This document shows positions 24,325 through 33,060 of a stretch of DNA of 64,000 nt, in pieces. The notes beneath the pieces are model-generated. The model ran no database searches. It was not told the origin of the DNA and saw only the letters and a list, made by a program, of their open reading frames with translations. The stretch's first letter is position 1. Each line of letters opens with the position of its first letter. This DNA is from Stenotrophomonas maltophilia (GTDB lineage Bacteria > Pseudomonadota > Gammaproteobacteria > Xanthomonadales > Xanthomonadaceae): contig DEZI01000027.1 of assembly GCA_002364755.1 (NCBI GenBank), forward strand, positions 100,030-164,029. Reading direction: 5' to 3'. Made by a program: the position numbers and the translations under genes.

Positions 24325-25929
24325 TCAATACACGTCGCGCCGGTAACGACCGGCCAGCAGCAGCGCCTCCTTGCCGTCGGCACCAAGCACCTGCTCGATC
24401 ACTGCGTCCACCGCCGGGGCGATGCCCTGCAGGCTGCCGCAGACCAGGATCGTGGCACCTTCCTCCACCCACTGCCGCAGCGTCGCGGCTTCGGCCAGCA
24501 GCCGATCCTGCACGTAACGATGCGCGCCGCCATCGCGGCTGAACACCGCATCCAGCCGTGCCAGCGTACCGTCGGCCAGCATCGCCTGCAGTTCGTCGCC
24601 GAAATGGAAATCGTGTGCGGCCGAGCGTTCGCCGAACAGCAGCCAGGTGCGGCGCGCGCCGCCGCGGGCGCGCTCATGCAGGTGCGCGCGCAGGCCGGCG
24701 ATGCCGGTACCGTTGCCGATCAGCAGCAGTGGAACCTCGGCGGCCACGCCGTGGAAATTCTGGTTGCGGCGCAGGCGCAGCTGCACTGGTTCGTGCAGCA
24801 CGGCGTGGTCGCACAGCCAGCCACTGCCGATGCCGGGCGTGCCGTCGGCGCGCAGCTGGCGGCGCAGCAGCAGTTCCAGCGCGCCATCGGCCATCACCGA
24901 GGCAATCGAGTATTCGCGGTGCGGCAGCGGTTGCAGTGAATCCAGCAGATCGGGCAGGTTGCCCGGCGCTACGAGGCTGGGCAGGTGCGAGCGCACCACG
25001 CGATCCAGCAGGGTGCGGCCATCGTCCAGCGGCAGCTCCGGATTGAAGTCGCGTTCGCGCAGCCAGTCGCGCGTGCTGGCCGCCGCGTGCTGCGGGCCGA
25101 TCTCGGCGACATCGCCGGCCTGCCACTGCGCATCACTGCCGGCCGGTGGCTGCAGGCGTAGCCAGTACACCGGCCCGCCGAGGCTGCCGGGGTTGAGGTG
25201 CTCGCGCTGCAGCAGCGGCCACGACTGGTAGTCGGCCGGGCTCCAGTCAGGCAGCTCACTGGCGCCGCCGCCGATCTGCCCCAGCAGCTGCTGCCAGTGG
25301 CGCAGCGCGGCAGGATCGGCGTTGTCGACTTCGATCGCATCGAACATCGGGTGCGCGCCGTGCTGGCGCAGCCAGTCATCGAGCTGGTGGCCGAATGCAC
25401 TGAAGTGGCCGTAGCTGCGGTCGCCCAGCGCGAGCACGCCGAACTGCAGGTGGCCCAGCGTGGGGGAGGTGCTCATCACCCGGCGCAGGAATGGCAGGGC
25501 GTGGTCAGGTGCATCGCCTTCGCCGGTGGTGCTGGCGATGAACAGTGCACGCTGGCTCTGCGCCAGCAGTGCGGCATCGACGTCGTGCAGCCCGCGCACG
25601 CGCACCGGCAGGCCGGCGGCGCGCAAGGCCTCGGCGCTGCGTTCGGCCAGTTCGCGGGCGAAGCCGGTCTGGCTGGACCACACCAGCAGCAGGGGGGCGA
25701 CATCACCGCTGGCGGCGTCATCGCGCGGGCGGCCGCGCCACCACAGGGCGGTGCAGGCCAGCGCGTACAACGCCGTCGCCAGCAGCGCCCCCTGCCAATG
25801 CCGCGCAGGCGGCGCGCCCTGCCACCAGGTTTCGCCCAGGTGCAGGCGCAGCAGTGCGTAGCCGGCCACGGCCAGCAGCACCATCACGATCAGGTTGCCG
25901 AGTACGGCGCGCGACGGCCGGCTGCTCAT
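24325..25929 (-). CDS. Membrane-anchored NADPH flavoprotein oxidoreductase (sulfite reductase alpha-like)
   Basis: The 534 aa protein has two N-terminal transmembrane helices (about 10-25 and 48-64), a flavodoxin domain (LVWSSQTGFARELAERSAEAL; FIASTTGEGDAPD; LALGDRSYGHF) and a ferredoxin-NADP reductase domain (REYSIAS, IGNGTGIAGLRAHLHER, LFGERSAAHDF, YVQDRLL, ending GRYRRDVY). It should pass electrons from NADPH via FAD and FMN to a membrane or periplasmic acceptor. It closes a PepSY-DUF2271-DUF4198-ApbE cluster behind a TonB receptor, which points to iron-siderophore reduction rather than sulfite reduction. It overlaps apbE by 4 bp. Confidence 0.85.
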   Translation of the reverse strand: MSSRPSRAVLGNLIVMVLLAVAGYALLRLHLGETWWQGAPPARHWQGALLATALYALACTALWWRGRPRDDAASGDVAPLLLVWSSQTGFARELAERSAEALRAAGLPVRVRGLHDVDAALLAQSQRALFIASTTGEGDAPDHALPFLRRVMSTSPTLGHLQFGVLALGDRSYGHFSAFGHQLDDWLRQHGAHPMFDAIEVDNADPAALRHWQQLLGQIGGGASELPDWSPADYQSWPLLQREHLNPGSLGGPVYWLRLQPPAGSDAQWQAGDVAEIGPQHAAASTRDWLRERDFNPELPLDDGRTLLDRVVRSHLPSLVAPGNLPDLLDSLQPLPHREYSIASVMADGALELLLRRQLRADGTPGIGSGWLCDHAVLHEPVQLRLRRNQNFHGVAAEVPLLLIGNGTGIAGLRAHLHERARGGARRTWLLFGERSAAHDFHFGDELQAMLADGTLARLDAVFSRDGGAHRYVQDRLLAEAATLRQWVEEGATILVCGSLQGIAPAVDAVIEQVLGADGKEALLLAGRYRRDVY

Positions 25930-26897
25930 GCGGCCTGCTCGTCGAGCAGGCGCTGGAAGGCGCTGCTGAGGTATTCGCGCGGGCCGTCGATGGCCCGTTC
26001 CAGATAGCGCGCGGCCAGGCCTTCGCGCTCGGCCAGGGCCAGGCCCTGTTCGCGGCCGAGGACGGTCAGCGCGGTGGCCCAGGCATCGGCGTGCATCGCA
26101 TCGTCAGCAAGCACGGTGACGGCCGCGGCGACCTGGCGCACCGGCATGCCGCTGCGCGGGTCCAGGCTGTGGCTGTAGGCCTGGCCATCGGCCTGGTACT
26201 GGTGCCAGCGGTCGCCGGAGGTGGCCACGGCCTTGCCGTCCAGTGCCAGCACGCGCGGCGGCGTATCGGTGTGCGCGTCTTCTTCCGGCGCCGATTCCAC
26301 CAGCACGCGCCACGGTTGCCCATCGGGCTTGCGGCCGTAGCCGGCCAGTTCGCCACCCACTTCGATCAGCGCAGCGGTGATGCCCTGCGCGCGCAGCCAG
26401 GCGGCGACGTGATCGACACCGAAGCCTTTCGCAATCGCAGAGAGATCAAGTTCCAGGCCGCCGGGTTGCAGCAGCGCATCATCGCGCCACTGCAGGTGCT
26501 GCCAGCCGCAGCGGGCGCGGGTGGCCTGCAGGATGGCGGCGTCGGGCACGCGGCGCGGGCCGGCCTGTGCACCGAAGCCCCAGAGCGCGACCAGCGGGCC
26601 AAGGGTGGGATCGAAGGCGCCCTCGCTGGCAGCAGCAATGGCCTGCGCGGCGGCCAGCACGTGGCGGGTTTCGGCCGGCAGCGGGCACCATTGGCCCGCG
26701 TCGGCGCGGTTGTAGCGGCTCAGGTCCGAACCGGCTTCCCAGGTGCTCATCTGCGCGACCACTTCATCCAGGCGTGCGTGGATGCCGGCGTGCAGCGGGT
26801 GCAGGTCGCGGTGGCGTGGCGCCACCAGCGACACACTCCAGGTGGTGCCCATGGTGGTGCCGCCGAGGCGGGCGATGTCGAGCAGGGAATCGGTCAT
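25926..26897 (-). CDS. apbE: FAD:protein FMN transferase (ApbE family)
   Basis: ApbE attaches FMN covalently to Thr/Ser of target proteins. The 323 aa protein has TMGTTWSVSL, GAFDPTLGPLVALWGFG, LDLSAIAKGFGVD, IEVGGEL, ATSGDRWHQY and SHSLDPRSGMPV, so the FAD and metal sites look intact. Odd: it has no signal peptide or lipobox, whereas typical ApbE is exported. It is overlapped with the flavoreductase gene, and the target within this cluster is not obvious. Confidence 0.92.
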   Translation of the reverse strand: MTDSLLDIARLGGTTMGTTWSVSLVAPRHRDLHPLHAGIHARLDEVVAQMSTWEAGSDLSRYNRADAGQWCPLPAETRHVLAAAQAIAAASEGAFDPTLGPLVALWGFGAQAGPRRVPDAAILQATRARCGWQHLQWRDDALLQPGGLELDLSAIAKGFGVDHVAAWLRAQGITAALIEVGGELAGYGRKPDGQPWRVLVESAPEEDAHTDTPPRVLALDGKAVATSGDRWHQYQADGQAYSHSLDPRSGMPVRQVAAAVTVLADDAMHADAWATALTVLGREQGLALAEREGLAARYLERAIDGPREYLSSAFQRLLDEQAA

Positions 26898-26949
26898 GGC
26901 GGGGCGTTGCAGGCGCGATGCCGGGACGGGCCCGGCACCGCGGTCCGCG

Positions 26950-27753
26950 TCATTGTGGCAGCACTTCCAGGGTGGCGACGTAACTCAGGCGGCGTTTGGC
27001 GGCCTGCTTCACCGAGGTCTTGTTGTCTTCGGTGCCGGTTTCCAGCCAGTACATGCCGGCTTCGGGCCAGGTCACCTTGATCTCGCCCTTGGCGTCGCTG
27101 GTCAGCTTCAGCTCGTCCTGCGCGTTCCGGTAGCGGGTGGCGCCGCGCACGATCTCAAATTCCAGGCCGGCGGTCGGCTTGCCATCCACCAGCACGCGGA
27201 AGGTCGCTTCCTCGCCGGCGAACAGATCGTTCGGATGGCCCACGGCCAGCAGTTCGATGCCGCGGTTGGTCGGCTTCAGCGCGGTATCGTTCGGTGCGCC
27301 GCTGGTGACGAAGGTTTCCACGCGGGCCACCGACTGGCTCACTTCCAGCTTCTTCGCATCCTTGGGCAGTTCGCCGATGGTCGCGGCGGTGCCACGCCAG
27401 CGCTTGCGCTCGCCGTTCTGCTCGTAGGTGGCGAACAGGCCGTCATTGACCGAGGCGATGCGGTAGGTGCCCTGCTGCTTCAGTTCGAGGTCGAACACGC
27501 TGCGGTACTTGCCGGTGGCCGCGTTCTGCGGCTGCACGCTGCTGCCGTCCGGCGCGGTGATGACCAGCGATTCCAGGCGCAGCGGCACGTGGTTGAAATA
27601 GAACAGGTCGTTGGAGACGGCGCCGTCGACGGTGATCCACGGCGCGTTGCCGGCGATGACGGTCTGCGAGGGGAGCAGCCAGGCCTTGTGGGCCAGGGCG
27701 GAGAACGGAAGGGCAGCGGCCAGGGCGGCGGCTAGCACGAGCGTGCGCTTCAT
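26950..27753 (-). CDS. DUF4198 domain-containing periplasmic protein
   Basis: The 267 aa protein has a signal peptide (LVLAAALAAALPFSALA) and begins its mature part with HKAWLLPSQTVIAG, typical of DUF4198 proteins whose N-terminal His after cleavage may bind metal. Two beta-sandwich halves follow. Related proteins occur beside TonB receptors and nickel/cobalt uptake genes. In this cluster it is a candidate periplasmic metal- or siderophore-handling protein; that role is inferred from context. Confidence 0.82.
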   Translation of the reverse strand: MKRTLVLAAALAAALPFSALAHKAWLLPSQTVIAGNAPWITVDGAVSNDLFYFNHVPLRLESLVITAPDGSSVQPQNAATGKYRSVFDLELKQQGTYRIASVNDGLFATYEQNGERKRWRGTAATIGELPKDAKKLEVSQSVARVETFVTSGAPNDTALKPTNRGIELLAVGHPNDLFAGEEATFRVLVDGKPTAGLEFEIVRGATRYRNAQDELKLTSDAKGEIKVTWPEAGMYWLETGTEDNKTSVKQAAKRRLSYVATLEVLPQ

Positions 27754-27776
27754 GCGGAAGACTCCAGTTGGAAGGC

Positions 27777-27865
27777 GTCGGATCCCTTTCCGACGGAAAG
27801 GGCTCTGACCCCCGAGGGATAGGGCGATGGGGTCAGAGCCTTTCCTGCGGAAGGGATCCGACCCC
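27777..27865. repeat. Two GGGGTC...GACCCC repeats between DUF2271 and DUF4198 genes
   Basis: Two oppositely oriented units sit at 27777-27812 and 27829-27865. Each has the plan GTC(A/G)GA(T/G)CC-CTTTC-loop-GAAAGG-(G/A)(C/T)TC(T/C)GACCCC. They fill most of the 122-bp gap inside an otherwise compact operon, and could uncouple or partly terminate transcription there. Confidence 0.8.
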
Positions 27866-27875
27866 GGTCATGCAG

Positions 27876-28394
27876 TTACGGCTTGACGGCCAAGGTGACC
27901 TGGCCCAGTTCGGTGGCGCCCTGCGCCTTGCCGGTCTGTGCGGCGGTGGCCGGCCAGGTGAAGGGGATCTTCAGCAGTTCGCGGCCGCCGACTTCGCGCA
28001 CCGCTTCCACCACCAGGGTGTAGCTGCCCGGGGCCAGCTGCTTCAGTGCCGGCTGCTGATCGGTGAAGGACAGCGCGTGCTTGCCGGCCGGGCGGGTCGG
28101 ACCGGTCACGCCGTCCACCGGCACCTGCAGGGTGCGGCCGCTCTTGCGCCACCACTGGCGCAGGTCGGGCAGCCACTTGCTGCCATGGCCTTCGCTGTTG
28201 CCGGTCTGCTGGTACCAGACCGACAGGTTGGCGGCGACCTTCTGGTCGGCGCCTTCCAGCCACACGGCCACATAAGGGCGGTGGTATTCGGCGACGTTGA
28301 GCTTGGGCACTTCGACGTTGATGTCGAGGGTGGCCGCGTAGGCCGGTGAGGTGGCCAGCAGGCCGCTGAGGGCGATGGTGAGGGTGACGCGCAT
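27876..28394 (-). CDS. DUF2271 domain-containing periplasmic protein
   Basis: The 172 aa protein has a signal peptide (VTLTIALSGLLATSPAYA) and the DUF2271 pattern RPYVAVWLEGADQKVAANLSV ... KWLPDLRQWWRKSGR. This family is found with PepSY membrane proteins and ApbE in iron-regulated gene sets. A GAT triplet near the C-terminus (KAQGATELG) recalls ApbE acceptor motifs, but it lacks the usual upstream Asp and Ser/Thr. It lies 29 bp downstream of the PepSY gene. Confidence 0.85.
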   Translation of the reverse strand: MRVTLTIALSGLLATSPAYAATLDINVEVPKLNVAEYHRPYVAVWLEGADQKVAANLSVWYQQTGNSEGHGSKWLPDLRQWWRKSGRTLQVPVDGVTGPTRPAGKHALSFTDQQPALKQLAPGSYTLVVEAVREVGGRELLKIPFTWPATAAQTGKAQGATELGQVTLAVKP

Positions 28395-28423
28395 GGGGCG
28401 GCTCCGGAGGGAACGGACGGAAG

Positions 28424-29062
28424 TCAGTGGATCAGCAACAGGGCGATCAGCAGCGGGATCATCAGGCCCAGGCCGACCAGCGGCCAGGTCATGCGCCGCT
28501 GCCGCGCATGCAGGTGCAGCAGGAACAGGCCGGTGATGCAGAACACCAGGCAGGCCACCGCGAACAGGTCCAGGAACCAGCCCCACGCCGGGCCGGCATT
28601 GCGGCCCTTGTGCAGGTCGTTGAGGTAGGACACCACGCCGCGTGAGGTCGATTCGAATTCCACCGCACCGCTTTCGCGGTCGATGCTCAGCCAGGCGTCG
28701 CCACCGGGGCGCGGCAGCGACAGGTAGATCTCTTCCGGCGACCATTCGGCGGGGCGCCCGCCGATGCCGATGTCCAGCTGCGCATCCAGCCATTGCCGGG
28801 CAGGCAGCGGAATCGGCGCGTTGCCGTCTTCGCGGTCACCCAGCGCGCCCAGCAGCTTGGCCGGCAGTTCCAGCTTCTGGTTCTGCACCTGCGGCTTGGC
28901 CTCGATCTTCGCCGCGTGGTTCAGGGTCAGGCCGGTGGCCGCGAACAGCAGCATGCCGATCAGGCACACCGCCGAGCTGATCCAATGCCACTGGTGCAGC
29001 GTACGCAGCCAGAAGCCACGGCTTTGTTGCTGCTGCACAGCGGAAGAGGCAGGACGGCTCAC
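28424..29062 (-). CDS. PepSY-associated transmembrane protein
   Basis: The 212 aa protein has an N-terminal helix (ISSAVCLIGMLLFAATGLTL) preceded by LHQWHWISSA, a periplasmic PepSY-like domain (AWLSIDRESGAVEFEST), a second helix (WGWFLDLFAVACLVFCITGLFLL) and a third at the C-terminus (PLVGLGLMIPLLIALLLIH). Histidines near helix ends (HQWHW, NH, LNDLHKG, LLHLHAR) suit heme binding, as in PepSY reductases. It is first in the five-gene reductase operon, with a Fur-like sequence just upstream. Confidence 0.85.
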   Translation of the reverse strand: MSRPASSAVQQQQSRGFWLRTLHQWHWISSAVCLIGMLLFAATGLTLNHAAKIEAKPQVQNQKLELPAKLLGALGDREDGNAPIPLPARQWLDAQLDIGIGGRPAEWSPEEIYLSLPRPGGDAWLSIDRESGAVEFESTSRGVVSYLNDLHKGRNAGPAWGWFLDLFAVACLVFCITGLFLLHLHARQRRMTWPLVGLGLMIPLLIALLLIH

Positions 29063-29100
29063 GGCGTTTTTCGGGGCGGGTGAAGACTACCCATTACAGC

Positions 29101-29124
29101 ATTAATGAGAATGGCTCGCAATTA
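29101..29124 (-). promoter_or_regulatory. Possible Fur site upstream of the PepSY operon
   Basis: ATTAATGAGAATGGCTCGCA-ATTA is AT-rich in a GC-rich genome and contains AATGAGAAT, close to one half of a Fur box. The second half is poor. It lies 39-62 bp 5' of the PepSY gene and 3' of the TonB receptor. Confidence 0.4.
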
Positions 29125-29178
29125 GGTGTCGTTGTGTATCCCGTGCCGCCCGGAGGCGGCACGCGATGCATGCCGCAG

Positions 29179-31596
29179 TCAGAACTTCGCGTTCAACGAG
29201 ATCCAGTAGCTGCGGCGCTGGTCCTTGGTCGCATAGTCATCCACGCAGTTGAACTCGCTCTGGCTGATCAGCAGGCACGACTGCGAGACGAAGTCCTTGT
29301 CCAGCAGGTTGTTGATGCGTGCATTGAAAGTCAGCCACGGGGTGGCGTCCCAGCTGCCGCCCAGGTGGAAGATCGTGTAGTCCTGGTAGTAGCGGTTGTG
29401 GCTGGCGCCGTTGGCGTCGAGGATCGTGTCGCGGTAGCGGTCGTAGCGGCCTTCGCCGATCAGCGACAGGCTGATGGCATCGTTGAGCTGCCAGTTGAGG
29501 CTGGCATTGGCCATGTGCTTGGCCGGGGTCGTACCGGCGATCGGCAGGCCCTTCTGCGCGCCGCTGGTCTGCTCGCTCTTGGTCCACGTGTAGTTGCCGC
29601 GCAGCTGCAGGCTGTCGAGCAGGTCGACATGCGCGGCCATTTCCACGCCACGCGTTTCGGCCTTGTCGATGTTCACGCTCTGGGTGAAGGTGCTGTAGCC
29701 CAGTTCCGCCCAGCCCGGGCCGATGTCCACGCAGTAGCCGCTGCCGGCCGGGGCCACTTCGCAGTTCGGAAAGGTGCCGCCGCTGGCGATCTTGTCCTCG
29801 AACGTGTTGATGAAGCCGGTGACGTTCAGGCCCCAGCGCTGGCCTTCGTAGTACGCGGCCAGCTCGTAGTTGGTGCTGGTTTCCGGCTTCAGGTTGGGCG
29901 AGCCCACCAGCGGCAGCACGCCCTGGCCACCGAAGCCGCTGATGCCGGGGAACAGCTGGTCCGGGCGCGGCGTCTTGTAGCCGGTGCTGACGCCACCCTT
30001 GAAGATCCAGGCGTCGCTGGCATTCCACACCAGGTAGCCGCGCGGGCTGACGTGGCTGCCGAACACGTTGTGGTCGTCGTAACGCAGGCCGAAGGTCGCG
30101 GTCAGGGTGTCGGTCAGCGACCAGTTGTCCTCGGCGAACAGCGCCCACATGCGGTGCTTCTGCTTGGTGTTGCTGCGGTAGCCGGCGCCATCCATGCCGA
30201 ACACGCCGTCGATCATGTCGGTGTCGTTGTACTGGCCGCCGACGGTCAGCTTGTGCGCACCGAAGTCCAGGTCGAGCATCGTGTCCAGCACGTAGCCTTC
30301 CAGTTCCATGGTGCGCAGCGGACGCGGCAGGAAGGCCTGCAGGCGCGCCATCTCTTCGGCGTTGAGCGTACCGAGTGCATTGGTGCGGCCGGCCGCGCAG
30401 TTGTTGGCGGCGCCGGTGCGCTGGCAGACATCGTTCCACAGGGTCTGCAGGTTGGCGCGCTCGTCCAGGGTCAGCGGCAGCGAGCGGCCGAGGTTGTTGC
30501 TCTTGCTGTGGGTCAGCGAGGTCTGCCAGGTGCCGAAGCTGTAGCGGCCCTGGTGGGTCAGTGACAGCTGGTCGCGCTCGTAGCGCTGGTAGGCGGTGTA
30601 GCCCACGCGCGGCTGCACCACGCGGCGGGTGATCGTGCCGCTGCCGTTCGGGTTGGGGATGACCGCGTTGCCGACGCGCCACAGGCTGGCCAGGCTGTCC
30701 AGGGTGCCGGTCTGGCCCTCTCTGTTGTCGTACTTCTGCCGCGAGACGTCGTAGTCCAGCCACAGCTCGTGGTCGTCGTTGATGCGAAAATCCAGGCGCA
30801 CGCCGGTGTTCCAGTTGGTGTTGGCCACCGACTTGCCACCGCCACCGAAGCCGATGCTGCGCTCCCACAGCGTGCCATCGGGCAGGGTCAGCGCATCCCA
30901 TTCGGGGTTGGAGGCCTTGGCATCGTAGTAGCTGCCGCGCACGGCCATGCTGATGCGGTCCTTCAGCAGCGGGCCGCTGAGGTAGACGTCGGTGGTGCGC
31001 GCATCGCCGAACTGGTCGTCCTGCTGCACGGTGAAGCCCTGGCTGAGCGAGCCGTGCAAGCTGTCCTGGTTGCGGCGGGTGATGATGTTGATGACACCGC
31101 CCATCGCATCCGAGCCGTACAGGGTGGACATCGGGCCGCGCACCACTTCGATGCGCTCGATGGCCTCCAGCGGCGGCAGGTACGAGAACTGGCCGCCACC
31201 GAAGTTGTTCGGGTACAGCTGGCCGACGTTGCTCTGGCGGCGGCCGTCGATCAGCACCAGGGTGTATTCGGACGGCAGGCCGCGCATGGAAATGGTGGCG
31301 CGGCCGTTCTTGTCGGTGGCTTCCAGGCCGACGTCGATGCCTTCGACGTCGCGCAGCGCATCGACCAGGCTGGTGTACGGGCGCTTGGCCAGTTCTTCGC
31401 GGCTGACCACGCTGATGCTGGCCGGCGCATCGACCACCTTCTGTTCGAAGCCGGCAGCGGTGACCACCACCTTGTCCAGGGTCTGCGGGGCGGCGGCCTC
31501 GCCGTTGGCGAAGGCGGGGCTGGCGAAGGCGGCCAGCACGGCGCTGGTGAGCAGGTGGCGGGACAGGGACGAACGGACACGATGGCGCTGGGCCAT
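29179..31596 (-). CDS. TonB-dependent outer-membrane receptor (FepA/CirA type)
   Basis: The 805 aa receptor starts at MAQRHRVRSSLSRHLL with a signal peptide, a TonB box TLDKVVVTAAG, a plug domain (ISVVSREELAKRPYTSLVDAL; RIEVVRGPMSTLYGSDAMGG) and a 22-strand barrel ending in aromatic Phe (SLNAKF). The plug resembles catecholate or ferric siderophore receptors of the FepA/CirA/IrgA group. A paired Cys loop (FPNCEV...SGYCVD) is visible. With the downstream reductase genes it probably imports a ferric siderophore. Confidence 0.9.
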   Translation of the reverse strand: MAQRHRVRSSLSRHLLTSAVLAAFASPAFANGEAAAPQTLDKVVVTAAGFEQKVVDAPASISVVSREELAKRPYTSLVDALRDVEGIDVGLEATDKNGRATISMRGLPSEYTLVLIDGRRQSNVGQLYPNNFGGGQFSYLPPLEAIERIEVVRGPMSTLYGSDAMGGVINIITRRNQDSLHGSLSQGFTVQQDDQFGDARTTDVYLSGPLLKDRISMAVRGSYYDAKASNPEWDALTLPDGTLWERSIGFGGGGKSVANTNWNTGVRLDFRINDDHELWLDYDVSRQKYDNREGQTGTLDSLASLWRVGNAVIPNPNGSGTITRRVVQPRVGYTAYQRYERDQLSLTHQGRYSFGTWQTSLTHSKSNNLGRSLPLTLDERANLQTLWNDVCQRTGAANNCAAGRTNALGTLNAEEMARLQAFLPRPLRTMELEGYVLDTMLDLDFGAHKLTVGGQYNDTDMIDGVFGMDGAGYRSNTKQKHRMWALFAEDNWSLTDTLTATFGLRYDDHNVFGSHVSPRGYLVWNASDAWIFKGGVSTGYKTPRPDQLFPGISGFGGQGVLPLVGSPNLKPETSTNYELAAYYEGQRWGLNVTGFINTFEDKIASGGTFPNCEVAPAGSGYCVDIGPGWAELGYSTFTQSVNIDKAETRGVEMAAHVDLLDSLQLRGNYTWTKSEQTSGAQKGLPIAGTTPAKHMANASLNWQLNDAISLSLIGEGRYDRYRDTILDANGASHNRYYQDYTIFHLGGSWDATPWLTFNARINNLLDKDFVSQSCLLISQSEFNCVDDYATKDQRRSYWISLNAKF

Positions 31597-31753
31597 GGCA
31601 GTAACCTCGAAGGATGCAGGGTGGTGCGATGCCGGCGCGGAGCGCGCGGCATGCACGGGGAGCCCCGGTCAGGGACAGCGGGAATGCAACAGGGGATGGA
31701 GCAGGCAGCGGCGCGCAGGCGCGACCGCAGGCGCGGTCACGCGGGGCCGAAGA

Positions 31754-32155
31754 TCAGGCCACCGGCGGTGCCTGGCCGCGTTGCTGGCGGCGCCCGGGCG
31801 CATCGGCCCAGGGCATGTCCGGTGCGGCCAGCGGCCAATGCGGACGCACCCCGGCGTTGGCCGGGGCGAGGGGAAACAGATCCAGTTCGCTGCGCAGCCA
31901 CTGGCTGGCCAGCAGCAGCGGCGGTGGCGGCGACTTGTCGGCCGCCTTGGTCGGCGTGCAGACACAGCGGCGCAGCTTGGCCGGTGCGTCTTCTTCCACC
32001 GGCACTTCACCGCCGCGGCCTTCCATCGGCTGCTGCCAGGCCTGCGCGGCGGCATCAGCCGCGTCGTGCGGCAGCAGCGGCAGGGTGCCCAGCAGCAACG
32101 CCAGCATCGCCACCCACGCCAACAGGCTGGCCAGCGCAGGGCGATGACCGCGCAT
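31754..32155 (-). CDS. Small single-pass membrane protein preceding a TonB receptor (P1)
   Basis: From ATG 32155 the product is 133 aa: one transmembrane helix (SLLAWVAMLALLLGTLPLL), then a periplasmic part with a CVC motif (RRCVCTP) and a Pro/Ala-rich tail. A TTG at 32251 could add 32 residues, but no ribosome-binding site supports it. It lies between a Fur-type site and the receptor gene. No family was recognised. A similarly built 133 aa protein precedes the other receptor at 35501-35902. Confidence 0.6.
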   Translation of the reverse strand: MRGHRPALASLLAWVAMLALLLGTLPLLPHDAADAAAQAWQQPMEGRGGEVPVEEDAPAKLRRCVCTPTKAADKSPPPPLLLASQWLRSELDLFPLAPANAGVRPHWPLAAPDMPWADAPGRRQQRGQAPPVA

Positions 32156-32287
32156 GGCGGTACCGAACTGCACGAGGCGAAGCGGGCGAGGGCGGAACAG
32201 GCGACGCAAAGCGGGCAACCCCTGGGTGTGCGCCGGACCATCCGACGTCAACCGTGCGTGATTGTAATGAGAGGCGTTAGCGGTTGC

Positions 32288-32306
32288 AAATGAGAATTAT
32301 TGCGAA
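32288..32306 (-). promoter_or_regulatory. Fur-type operator upstream of the P1-receptor operon
   Basis: AAATGAGAATTATTGCGAA is an AT-rich 19-mer whose centre GAGAATTATTGC is close to the Fur inverted repeat GATAATNATTATC. It lies between the 3' end of piuC and the P1 gene, as expected for iron control of the receptor. Confidence 0.7.
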
Positions 32307-32332
32307 ATTGTCGCAGGGCCGCGGCGCTGGCC

Positions 32333-33010
32333 TCAGACCTCGCTCCAGCGCCGCAGCAGGTTGTGGTAAACGCCGGTCAGCTGCAGCACCGCGCCGGCAT
32401 CGCCACCGGTCTGCCGCAGGCGTTCGATGGAGGTGTCCATCTCCCACAGCAGGCGTCGCTGCACGTCGTCACGGACCATGCTCTGCACCCAGAAGAACGA
32501 GGCCACGCGCGCGCCACGGGTGACCGGGTTGACCTGGTGCAGGCTGCTGGACGGGTACACGATCAGGTCGCCGGCCGGCAGCTTCACTTCGTGCTCGCCG
32601 TAGGTATCGCTGATCACCAGCTCGCCGCCGTCGTACTCCTCCGGCGCGGACAGGAACAGGGTGCAGGAGATGTCCGAGCGCAGCTGTTCACCGTGGGCCA
32701 GGTTCATCACCGCGCCATCGACGTGGAAGCCATAGGTGCCGCCGCCGCTGTAGCGGTTGAAGCGGGGTGGCAGGCATTTCAGCGGCAGCGCTGCAGCGAA
32801 GAACAACGGGCTGCGACCCAGTGCGGCGAGTACGCGCTGTCCGAGTTCTGCCTTCAGCGGCGAGGCATCGGGCAGTTGTTCGTTGTGCTTGACCTGCGCG
32901 CCCTGCGCGCCGACGGTCTCGCGACCGTCGGCCCACTCGGCCACGTCCAGCCGCTGGCGCATCTGTGCCACTTCTTCCGTGGCGAGCACGCTGGGTATGT
33001 GCAGCAGCAT
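32333..33010 (-). CDS. piuC: Fe(II)/2-oxoglutarate-dependent hydroxylase PiuC (PKHD type)
   Basis: The 225 aa protein starts at MLLHIPSVLATEEV, preceded by AGAGGA. It has the double-stranded beta-helix iron triad: HVDGA (His and Asp) and the distal His in SSSLHQVNPVTRGAR, with Arg for 2-oxoglutarate. PiuC genes commonly sit beside Fiu/PiuA-type catecholate receptors, as here, 50 bp downstream of the receptor stop. Its substrate is not established; it may modify siderophores. Confidence 0.92.
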   Translation of the reverse strand: MLLHIPSVLATEEVAQMRQRLDVAEWADGRETVGAQGAQVKHNEQLPDASPLKAELGQRVLAALGRSPLFFAAALPLKCLPPRFNRYSGGGTYGFHVDGAVMNLAHGEQLRSDISCTLFLSAPEEYDGGELVISDTYGEHEVKLPAGDLIVYPSSSLHQVNPVTRGARVASFFWVQSMVRDDVQRRLLWEMDTSIERLRQTGGDAGAVLQLTGVYHNLLRRWSEV

Positions 33011-33060
33011 GGTGGTTCCTCTGTGATGCGCGGGGAAGACGCCTCCCCCGCGGCGTGCCA

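Noticed and set aside
29179..31596. Receptor considered as a copper or cobalamin receptor
   Set aside because: The plug resembles FepA/CirA and the setting has Fur-type sites; no cobalamin riboswitch or metal-specific motif was seen upstream.
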